Part shown: in pieces, positions 51,045-56,218 of the stretch | Numbering within the stretch: position 1 is the first letter of the stretch | Layout of the letters: each line of letters starts with the position of its first letter | NCBI RefSeq assembly: GCF_004354015.1 | Contig: NZ_SMRU01000009.1 | Coordinates: 1 to 56,218 of the forward strand | DNA length: 56,218 nt | From: Arthrobacter terricola | Lineage (GTDB): Bacteria; Actinomycetota; Actinomycetes; Actinomycetales; Micrococcaceae | Direction: 5' to 3' | Translations under genes and position numbers: made by a program | Notes under the pieces: generated by a model | The model's input: the letters and a program-made list of their open reading frames with translations, nothing else | What the model was told of the DNA's origin: nothing | The model's database searches: none

Positions 51045-51259
51045 CTGGCGCTGCTCATCCGGTCGCGGGCGGGCTCTGGCGTGTACTTGGCCCGGAATAC
51101 GGCGCGTTCCGCGATGCAGCGGTGGCAGTCGTACGTGTCCGCGTCGAAGTCGTGGTCAATGCCGCCGTCGAACGTATCGGACGGCAGCGGGAGGGCCACA
51201 TGCTGGCAGTTGCACTCGCCGGTTTTGAGCACGGAGCAGTAGTTCTTGTGGTCGATCAT
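51041..51259 (-). CDS. Small Cys/His-containing early protein
   Basis: 72 aa from ATG at 51259. YCSVLKTGECNCQHVALPLP and YDCHRCIAERAVFRAKYTPE hold several Cys and His residues, suggesting a zinc site. Stop overlaps the next start. No family recognised; DNA binding is possible. Confidence 0.6.
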   Translation of the reverse strand: MIDHKNYCSVLKTGECNCQHVALPLPSDTFDGGIDHDFDADTYDCHRCIAERAVFRAKYTPEPARDRMSSAR

Positions 51260-51351
51260 GGCTTCTCCTCGAACATTCTTCGATTCCACATGGCGAGAAG
51301 GGTCATAATTGTGATCGCGTCCGCCTAGGTGGATCATTCACTTATTCGGCG

Positions 51352-51492
51352 CTAAGCGCGTTTTGTCGAATTGCCGTGCTTCGCGGCGCAGTCGGCGGCG
51401 AGGGAGGGGACCACGTACCAGACTTTGCAGACCGGGCACCGCCACTGGTCGTCATGGTTGTGCGGTAATCCCTGAACTGCGCTGGTTCGCAT
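51352..51492 (-). CDS. 46-aa zinc-finger-like peptide
   Basis: ATG at 51492 lies inside the 3' end of the upstream gene in another frame (41-base overlap). The product includes QWRCPVCKVWYVVPSLAADC and AAKHG: C-x2-C, C and H in zinc-finger spacing. It fills the gap before the next gene, and codon pattern is coherent. Confidence 0.55.
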   Translation of the reverse strand: MRTSAVQGLPHNHDDQWRCPVCKVWYVVPSLAADCAAKHGNSTKRA

Positions 51493-51967
51493 TTAGCCAT
51501 CCCAAACTCTCGTACATCGTTTGAAAATCACCTGGCACCACGAGTGCGGCGTCCGTGTTGAAACGCTCGATCCCGCCAGCCTCAAGGGCCATGCAGCACA
51601 GCTCTGAACAGTCCACGGGCCGGCGTCGTTTCAGCCAGTCGCGGATGAACTTCGGGACCGGGACATGGAAGGCACGGGAGAACAGGATCACGAACAGGAC
51701 GGCGAGGTTGTACGGGCGGCCGATAAGGCGTTCCGCTTCGGCCACTATGGCGGCCCTCTCCGCGTCTGTGAGCTCGAACCGGGACCATACGAGGGTCGGG
51801 TAGTCGCTGATGTTCCTGACGATCACGTACGGCCATTCAGCGGACACGCACCGGGTCTCGTCGATGGCGACGACGGTGTGGTGGGTTTCGGAGTTGGTGA
51901 CTTCCTCGATGATCCGGCCCTCAAGGCCGGTCGCATGCATTCTGAGTCCGACTTGCCCCGCAATCAC
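51452..51967 (-). CDS. Permuted NlpC/P60-like (YiiX-type) protein
   Basis: 171 aa from a GTG overlapping the stop of a 30-aa frame. N-terminal THHTVVAIDE with His, then CVSAEWPYVIVRN, LIGRPYNLAVLFVI and PVDCSELCCMALEAGG with the Cys near the C-terminus. The His-first, Cys-last order is that of circularly permuted papain-like (YiiX/YaeF) proteins, which are lipid or peptide amidases or acyltransferases. A likely accessory enzyme in the early region; catalysis not proven. Confidence 0.6.
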   Translation of the reverse strand: MIAGQVGLRMHATGLEGRIIEEVTNSETHHTVVAIDETRCVSAEWPYVIVRNISDYPTLVWSRFELTDAERAAIVAEAERLIGRPYNLAVLFVILFSRAFHVPVPKFIRDWLKRRRPVDCSELCCMALEAGGIERFNTDAALVVPGDFQTMYESLGWLNANQRSSGITAQP

Positions 51968-52056
51968 AAACCTGCCTTGAGGGCTGTGGACTCTTCACTG
52001 TCAAGCTCTTTGATTCGCTTCAAAACCTCGTCAGCGGCGGTTACAGGAAGAGCCAT
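51964..52056 (-). CDS. 30-aa peptide coupled to the NlpC/P60-like gene
   Basis: ATG at 52056 follows CGGAGTGGTC; the stop overlaps the next start (GTGA). It encodes MALPVTAADEVLKRIKELDS then EESTALKAGL, mostly one acidic helix. A plausible micro-gene by overlap. Confidence 0.45.
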   Translation of the reverse strand: MALPVTAADEVLKRIKELDSEESTALKAGL

Positions 52057-52079
52057 GACCACTCCGTTCCGGGCACGAC

Positions 52080-52116
52080 AAAGCCCCCGAACCATTGGGG
52101 GGAGTTCGGGGGCTTT
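52080..52116. terminator. Strong 13-bp stem-loop in the early region
   Basis: AAAGCCCCCGAAC (52080-52092) and GTTCGGGGGCTTT (52104-52116) pair perfectly around an 11-base loop. A run of seven Ts follows about 18 bases later on the plus strand. For minus-strand transcription the stem ends in CTTTG, so it may be partial. It separates the gene block to the right from the 50-52 kb block. Confidence 0.65.
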
Positions 52117-52188
52117 GAAGACTAAAGTGACCTGTTTTTTTGACAGCTCAAGTGTGCCCTGTCAGTATATCGTGAAACTGGGCATGAA

Positions 52189-52629
52189 TTACAAGGATGT
52201 AGTTCGGCGTGTTGGTTCATTTGTGTACTGGATATGCTGAGCGTGTCGAAACCTGTTTCCATGGAAACTCTCGATAGGTTTTCCAGCGTTCTTATGGCCG
52301 TTCCCGATGACGCATGGAGCTTCCGGTTTGGCTCCGCAATAGGGGCATTCGACCGAAAAGGCCATGTCGTGATCCCGCTTGACGGCAGCTTGTGCAGCCC
52401 GGGAATCAACATCTGAGTCATACGTCTCATCGGTGGTCCATGACATGGCTTCAGCAATTGCTTCGAAGTGTCCGCGCTGTGCGCATGCTTGCAGAAGCGC
52501 GTAATACTCCCGGACGTAACTATGTTCCCTGCTGTAGGTCTCATAGTCGTAATGTCTCATCATGCGGTTGACTTCTTTTGTTTGTTCCACCTCCCTCGCC
52601 ACGAACAGGGCGAACATTGCATCATTCAC
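52189..52629 (-). CDS. Zinc-ribbon early protein
   Basis: 146 aa. N-terminal helical half, then VECPYCGAKPEAPCVIG with three cysteines, and FHGNRFRHAQHI near the end; CPxCGA..PC with a following His/Arg stretch is a frequent small actinophage zinc fold. GTG start overlaps the stop of the upstream gene. Confidence 0.7.
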   Translation of the reverse strand: MNDAMFALFVAREVEQTKEVNRMMRHYDYETYSREHSYVREYYALLQACAQRGHFEAIAEAMSWTTDETYDSDVDSRAAQAAVKRDHDMAFSVECPYCGAKPEAPCVIGNGHKNAGKPIESFHGNRFRHAQHIQYTNEPTRRTTSL

Positions 52630-53132
52630 GACGCCTCCTCGGCAGGTATTACGGTCACGGGGAATATGGGGACCTCTTCGGGCTTGGGCCGCTTTGGCAA
52701 CCCAAGCTCCAAGTGGTCGTCGTTGCCGGTGCGGTGCCGGAATTTCTTGTCTGTCGGTGCATTGGGTGCCGTCGTCATGAGCGACTGCAGTTCGGTCAAC
52801 TCTTGGCGACGGCGGGCGACGGCGTCTTGCAATCTGCGGAGTTTGGCTCCTTGCTCGGCGGCGATCTGGCGTTCGTCGGCTGTTGCCTCGACCTTCGCCC
52901 GAATCTTGGCAAGCTTCCGCTCGTAAGCTTCAACCCTGCGCTCAGCGGCGGCAAGGCGTTCCTCGGCGTTTTCGAGCGCCTTTATCTCGTCCTCGAAACG
53001 CCGCATCTTGCGTTCATCCACAGCGATGAAGAATCCGGGTTCTTCGAGCTTGTTCATCGCCGTGCCCTTGCCGAGACCGCGGCCCTTGTGCCGCCTCGCC
53101 GCAGCCCTACGATTCGAATAGCGGCGTCCCAT
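52626..53132 (-). CDS. Coiled-coil protein with basic N-terminus
   Basis: 168 aa, ATG after GGGAGGGCA. Basic RRYSNRRAAARRHKGRGLG leader, then a long heptad coiled coil (residues about 45-120, starting AEERLAAAERRVEAYERKL) and a polar end. May be a structural or DNA-organising protein. Family unknown. Confidence 0.65.
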   Translation of the reverse strand: MGRRYSNRRAAARRHKGRGLGKGTAMNKLEEPGFFIAVDERKMRRFEDEIKALENAEERLAAAERRVEAYERKLAKIRAKVEATADERQIAAEQGAKLRRLQDAVARRRQELTELQSLMTTAPNAPTDKKFRHRTGNDDHLELGLPKRPKPEEVPIFPVTVIPAEEAS

Positions 53133-53442
53133 TGCCCTCCCTTTCGGGCCTCGGCGGCAGCTTCCACTCCCTCATCCGTTCGGCCATCCGTTCCATGTGC
53201 TCCATCCGGCGTTCCTGCTCAAGCTGAACCTGGCTCTTTCGGTACCGGGTGGCCTTACCGAATACTTGCAAATGGAACTCCGCGAATCCCTCCAGCCACC
53301 CTTTTCGTAGTCGCTTGAGTAGCGGCTTACTGCGGCGAAAAGAAACCATGTCCCGCTCCCACTGCTCCACCTTGGCAAGGTGCGCCTCGAAGGTCTCGGA
53401 GGGGTGAGGGCTAGGATATTCGGGGCGAGGCAGGTTTTTCAT
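53107..53442 (-). CDS. Helical basic hypothetical protein
   Basis: 111 aa, overlapping its downstream neighbour by 26 bases. FEAHLAKVEQWERDMVSFRR and LEQERRMEHMERMAERM give two strongly charged helices. No known family. Its ATG overlaps the stop of a 37-aa peptide (ATGA). Confidence 0.6.
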   Translation of the reverse strand: MKNLPRPEYPSPHPSETFEAHLAKVEQWERDMVSFRRSKPLLKRLRKGWLEGFAEFHLQVFGKATRYRKSQVQLEQERRMEHMERMAERMREWKLPPRPEREGNGTPLFES

Positions 53443-53552
53443 GCCTTGACCTCTCCCTTGAGGATCTTCGCGGCACGGCCCGGAACCCAGTCATGGAAGC
53501 CAAGGAGACGGCCCGGAGTGATACTCCCTTCCAGGAATTCGGTGATGGTCAT
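53439..53552 (-). CDS. 37-aa peptide
   Basis: ATG at 53552 after AAAGGCAAACG; stop overlaps the next start (ATGA). It reads MTITEFLEGSITPGRLLGFH then DWVPGRAAKILKGEVKA. No known function. It overlaps another small frame (53491-53655) by 62 bases, so at least one of the two may be spurious. Confidence 0.45.
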   Translation of the reverse strand: MTITEFLEGSITPGRLLGFHDWVPGRAAKILKGEVKA

Positions 53553-53655
53553 CGTTTGCCTTTCGGTTTGGTTCTGGTGCGGCCAGCAGAAGCGTTGCTG
53601 ACACGGCGGCGAGAATCCAGACGGTGGCGAGGATCGTTGCTAGAAGCCGGGTCAT
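53491..53655 (-). CDS. 54-aa single-span membrane protein
   Basis: ATG at 53655 just after AAGGAG and overlapping the upstream stop (ATGA). N-terminal TRLLATILATVWILAAVSA and a few more hydrophobic residues make one span; the tail is polar. The membrane half is outside the 37-aa gene; only its C-terminal tail overlaps it. Confidence 0.5.
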   Translation of the reverse strand: MTRLLATILATVWILAAVSATLLLAAPEPNRKANDDHHRIPGREYHSGPSPWLP

Positions 53656-53786
53656 CGGTTCTCCTTGTGGTTTGCTTTGTTGTGGGTCAGGATCCAGACG
53701 TGGGCTTCATTCCATGAGCCGAAGGGGCTGCTTTCGTTGCAGGCCTCGCACCGGCCCCTGAAGCCGAGCTCAATCTTTGCTGGCAT
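53652..53786 (-). CDS. 44-aa CCHH-type zinc-finger peptide
   Basis: ATG at 53786 inside the end of the upstream gene. Product LGFRGRCEACNESSPFGSWN followed by EAHVWILTHNKANH: C-x2-C and two or three His in classical zinc-finger spacing. Stop overlaps the next start. Likely a small DNA- or protein-binding module. Confidence 0.55.
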   Translation of the reverse strand: MPAKIELGFRGRCEACNESSPFGSWNEAHVWILTHNKANHKENR

Positions 53787-54093
53787 CGTCGTCCTTCACG
53801 CCGTGGGCCTTCACGAATTCCTTTGCCTCTTGCTGCGGGCAGGTTTCGCCGGGTTGCAGGTCAAGGTAGCCGTGGGCTTGGCATCCGCCGTGGTGGTCGA
53901 ACGAGCAGTAGTCCCGGTCGGTCAAGGAGTGGATCAGCGGGGCCACCTCAGCGAGGGCTTGTGCCCGCAGGAACGGGGCAGCGGCTTCAACTGCGGCTAC
54001 AGCTATGCCTAGAGCGTCACCTCCACTCTCTACCCGGAGCAACATGCTGCGGATACGCGCTTCCGCCGCTTCGGCGGCTTCTTGGGGGATCAT
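53770..54093 (-). CDS. Hypothetical early protein with Cys/His segment
   Basis: 107 aa. Helical first half (EAAEAAEARIRSMLLRVE, IAVAAVEAAAPFLRAQALA), then DYCSFDHHGGCQAHGYLDL and CPQQEAKEF. His and Cys might bind a metal. ATG overlaps upstream stop. Family unknown. Confidence 0.55.
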   Translation of the reverse strand: MIPQEAAEAAEARIRSMLLRVESGGDALGIAVAAVEAAAPFLRAQALAEVAPLIHSLTDRDYCSFDHHGGCQAHGYLDLQPGETCPQQEAKEFVKAHGVKDDDASKD

Positions 54094-54278
54094 TCGTCGT
54101 CCTCGGTTTCGATGGTGGCGACGGCGTACCGTTCACGGCGGCCGACCTCGCGGGTCTGATTCGCCCAGTCCAGCCGTGCCTCTGCTTGATACTCGTTTAG
54201 GTTTTCGTGCCGTGCGATTTCACGGATGACTGTTGCGCGGTCTTTCCCGCAACCGCAGTTGCACCCCTGCCCGCTCAC
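54090..54278 (-). CDS. 62-aa protein with Cys cluster
   Basis: GTG at 54278 overlaps the upstream stop (GTGA). VSGQGCNCGCGKDRATVIRE starts the protein, followed by helices (IARHENLNEYQAEARLDWA) and an acidic end. The cysteine cluster may hold zinc. Confidence 0.5.
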   Translation of the reverse strand: MSGQGCNCGCGKDRATVIREIARHENLNEYQAEARLDWANQTREVGRRERYAVATIETEDDE

Positions 54279-54604
54279 TGCCCCGCCTCCACAGCAGCAG
54301 CCAGAACCGCGCGGGCGTCGTCTCGGTAGCTTTCTCGGGTTCGCTCGCTCGCGTCCTCCCATGCCGTGAAGCAGCACGAGCAAGCGGCCTGACTGCGGAT
54401 GCGGTCATGGAGCGCCCGTGCGACCCGTTCCACAGTCTTGGCGTTAATCGCTACCCTGTGGATGCCGCGGGCGGCGTCATGGGCATCCGCGGCGGCGAGG
54501 GCGTGGATGGCGCGGATGTCAGGGAACCTAACATCCGATGCGGCGAGTGCGTATGCTGCGGCTTCATCACGAGTTGCGCACTTGGCATATTCTTCGCGGC
54601 TCAT
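54275..54604 (-). CDS. Helical hypothetical early protein
   Basis: 109 aa from ATG at 54604 after CGGAGGCGGGGA. Ala-rich helices (DEAAAYALAASDVRF, AIHALAAADAHDAARG), SCCFTAW, and a charged end. Stop and start overlap neighbours. Not recognised. Confidence 0.55.
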   Translation of the reverse strand: MSREEYAKCATRDEAAAYALAASDVRFPDIRAIHALAAADAHDAARGIHRVAINAKTVERVARALHDRIRSQAACSCCFTAWEDASERTRESYRDDARAVLAAAVEAGQ

Positions 54605-54882
54605 TCCCCGCCTCCGAGGGCAGCGGTAACGGCGGTGATCGTCGGGCACGGCCAGTGCTGCCAGTTTCCGTCATCCGTCCCGCAACCCACACAGACCTTC
54701 ACGAGCCGCTCATGGCGACCAGGATTCATGATCGCATCGGTAGAGTCATGAACCTCCAAGACGCCTTCAACGGCGGCGAGCAGCTTGGCGCGGTCCTGCG
54801 GCGCGTGAAGTCCTGGCGTTCCATGGTCACGGTAAGCCTCGGCGCGGGTTTTGACGGGTGCGAGCAGTTCACGGATCGACAT
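54601..54882 (-). CDS. Early protein with C-terminal zinc site
   Basis: 93 aa from ATG at 54882. SIRELLAPVKTRAEAYRDHG leads; the end has VCVGCGTDDGNWQHWPCPT with C-x2-C, His and Cys suited to zinc. Overlaps the next gene (ATGA). Confidence 0.55.
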   Translation of the reverse strand: MSIRELLAPVKTRAEAYRDHGTPGLHAPQDRAKLLAAVEGVLEVHDSTDAIMNPGRHERLVKVCVGCGTDDGNWQHWPCPTITAVTAALGGGE

Positions 54883-54948
54883 CACGCTGGTTCCTTTCGT
54901 CAGGGGTTGTTGGTGGGTGCCCGGTCGGGCACCCACCAAAGGACTTTG

Positions 54949-55356
54949 CTAGTCGGCTACGTAAGCCCATTCCCCGGCGAATTCGCGCTGACGGCCCACC
55001 GTGTACGTTCCGGGACCGATCTCGATACCGCCGTGTTCTTGATGCATGAGCAGCGCCTTCGAACCGTCCGCGACGGTCAGCGTGCCAAGCGCAAGATCGG
55101 TGACCGAGGCGGTCTTGTTGTAGTCCCAGAAGCACTCCCCGGCAGGGTGCAGGGTATGCGTGTTCGTGGACGCTTCTGAACGGACGACCATGACGGTCTT
55201 AGGCATCGGTGTCGTAGCGGCGGGCGCATCTGTGCGGAACACGGACACGTCGCCCTGGCAAGCGGCTTTCGTGATCACAGGTACGTCAGCTTCGTGGTCA
55301 AGGTAGTCGAGGACTTTGACGCCGGTGGATTGGGTTGCTTCGAGAAGGGTTGTCAT
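54949..55356 (-). CDS. Hypothetical early protein, beta-rich
   Basis: 135 aa from ATG at 55356 after AAAGGAAAGTAACG; longer forms add a low-complexity leader. MTTLLEATQSTGVKVLDYLD precedes beta strands with KTVMVVRSEAS, LTVADGSKALLMHQEHGG and an end in GEWAYVAD. Possibly a small virus-encoded regulatory protein; unknown. Confidence 0.6.
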   Translation of the reverse strand: MTTLLEATQSTGVKVLDYLDHEADVPVITKAACQGDVSVFRTDAPAATTPMPKTVMVVRSEASTNTHTLHPAGECFWDYNKTASVTDLALGTLTVADGSKALLMHQEHGGIEIGPGTYTVGRQREFAGEWAYVAD

Positions 55357-55381
55357 GATCGTTACTTTCCTTTGGTTTGGT

Positions 55382-56218
55382 TTACTTGCGGATTTCGAGG
55401 GTGGCGTAGGTGTCACGGTCAACACCGTAGAGTGAAGCGGCAGCGGCAACGGGGTCGGTTTGGTGGCCCTCAACGATCAGGCCGTACTTGTGGCGGGTCC
55501 CGTCACGCTCGACCGTGCCGTTAGTGCAGAGCAGCACACGGGCTTTCTGCGCGTACAGGCCGTTCAAAGCTTTGGGCAGGTCGTACAATGCCAGTTCGAA
55601 CGGCGCGTTACCAGGGTCAGGGACGGGCTTGCCAACGGGTTTCATGCCAGACTTGGCTACGAACTTTTCCCACCCGGTTGCTTCGATAGCGCAACGGCGC
55701 ACCTCGGCGTTCGTTTCCTTCATGACCGCTTCGAGGGTCCAATCGGTTTCGTGGAAACCAACCGGGAGGCGTGTGCCGTGCCACGCGTTCAGGGTGTACC
55801 CATCCGCGTACTCAATGGCGGCACGCTTCGGGCCGTGCAACCTGCCCTGCGCATCACGGAGCACTCGAACTGGGCGTTCTGTCATGAACGCAACAGCCGG
55901 CGTTGCATACCACCAGCCAGTGTTATCCATCACCCTCGTGAACAGGCTGAGCTTGTGTTCCAGTTCCGGTGCGTGGATCTTCGCGATCTCGAAAGCCTTG
56001 GAGTAGAGCACGGTCCAGTAGGTTTCGTACCAGGACGTGAAGCCGTTGTAGTAGGCGTTGTAGTCATCTTTGAGCTGGTCCCCGAGCTGGCCCCGGAGCT
56101 GGTCCCCGAGCTGGTCCCAGAGCTGGTCCCAGAGCTGGCCCCGGAGCTGGTCCCAGAGCTGGTCCCCGAGCTGGCCCCAGAGCTGGTCCCCGAGCTGGCC
56201 CCGGAGCTGGTCCCGGAG
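55382..56218 (-). CDS. DUF6745-like protein with LxxQ tetrapeptide repeats (5' end outside window)
   Basis: The frame is open to the right window edge, giving at least 278 aa. The visible N-terminal side is a run of 12 four-residue units, LxxQ with x = R/G/W then D/G. Then come LKDDYNAYYNGFTSWYETYW and a globular region with LHGPKRAAIEYADGYTLNAW, HGTRLPVGF, KETNAEVRRCAIEATGW and a C-terminal beta part. That globular pattern matches a widespread actinobacterial domain family I recall as DUF6745; that family name is from memory. Function unknown. The repeat probably forms a rod or helix in front of the domain. Confidence 0.65.
   Translation of the reverse strand, partial: LRDQLRGQLGDQLWGQLGDQLWDQLRGQLWDQLWDQLGDQLRGQLGDQLKDDYNAYYNGFTSWYETYWTVLYSKAFEIAKIHAPELEHKLSLFTRVMDNTGWWYATPAVAFMTERPVRVLRDAQGRLHGPKRAAIEYADGYTLNAWHGTRLPVGFHETDWTLEAVMKETNAEVRRCAIEATGWEKFVAKSGMKPVGKPVPDPGNAPFELALYDLPKALNGLYAQKARVLLCTNGTVERDGTRHKYGLIVEGHQTDPVAAAASLYGVDRDTYATLEIRK
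56072..56218. repeat. 12-bp tandem repeat, about 12 copies
   Basis: Units of form GAGCTGGTCCCC, with variation at the third and last bases (GGTC/GGCC; CCGGA, CCAGA, CCGAG). They are in frame with the gene at 55382-56218 and code LxxQ. Copy number is at least 12 and the array reaches the window edge. Variable copy number between relatives is likely but not shown. Confidence 0.85.

Noticed and set aside
56072..56218. Tandem repeat as a possible CRISPR array
   Set aside because: Units are 12 bp with no spacers and are in frame with a protein; it is a coding tandem repeat.

Overview
The window is GC-rich actinobacterial DNA. Protein flavour (LipA, PdxS, MarC and Micrococcaceae-type phage proteins) suggests Arthrobacter or a close relative; that is an inference, because no rRNA or other taxonomic marker is present. 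It reads as a chromosome edge (1-3.5 kb), a small defence/mobile patch (3.7-10.6 kb), and a long tailed-phage (siphovirus-type) prophage that starts near 10.6-11.0 kb and runs off the right end.

Chromosome edge (+ strand): the 3' part of lipoyl synthase lipA, a methylenetetrahydrofolate-reductase-like gene overlapping it but carrying a -1 frameshift, pdxS (PLP synthase) without its usual pdxT partner next door, a small unknown gene, and a MarC-family membrane protein. Defence/mobile patch: a truncated serine resolvase starting on a 16-bp perfect palindrome, a Xre/MbcA-ParS-like antitoxin with a RES toxin, and a 1602-aa single-polypeptide (type ISP-like) restriction-modification enzyme on the minus strand.

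Prophage: a large serine integrase at the left edge is broken by an internal deletion and frameshift. Almost everything to its right is one minus-strand programme, read from right to left: a field of small early genes, often stop-start overlapped and many with zinc-ribbon cysteines (56.2-50.4 kb); a small serine resolvase beside inverted and direct repeats; small terminase, tRNA-Cys and large terminase; portal, MuF-like head protein, an ATPase-only terminase paralogue, accessory enzymes, prohead protease, major capsid protein; head-tail connectors; major tail protein, frameshifted tail chaperones, tape measure with a lytic transglycosylase domain, an Fn3/tail-hub protein, tail fibres; and a lysis region with holin-like membrane proteins, a GH25 muramidase and a papain-like peptidase interrupted by an intein.

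Four items deserve most attention. The 351-aa intein sits immediately before the catalytic cysteine of the lysis-region peptidase. A plus-strand pair (membrane-anchored SGNH/GDSL hydrolase plus polytopic sugar-polymerase-like protein) is embedded in the tail operon and looks like a surface-modification cassette. There is an ATPase-only terminase paralogue with an altered Walker B, plus a further P-loop-less relative. A 12-bp tandem repeat encodes an LxxQ tetrapeptide array at the right edge. No repressor, replication gene or right attachment site is visible, so the lysogeny and replication modules must lie beyond the window.
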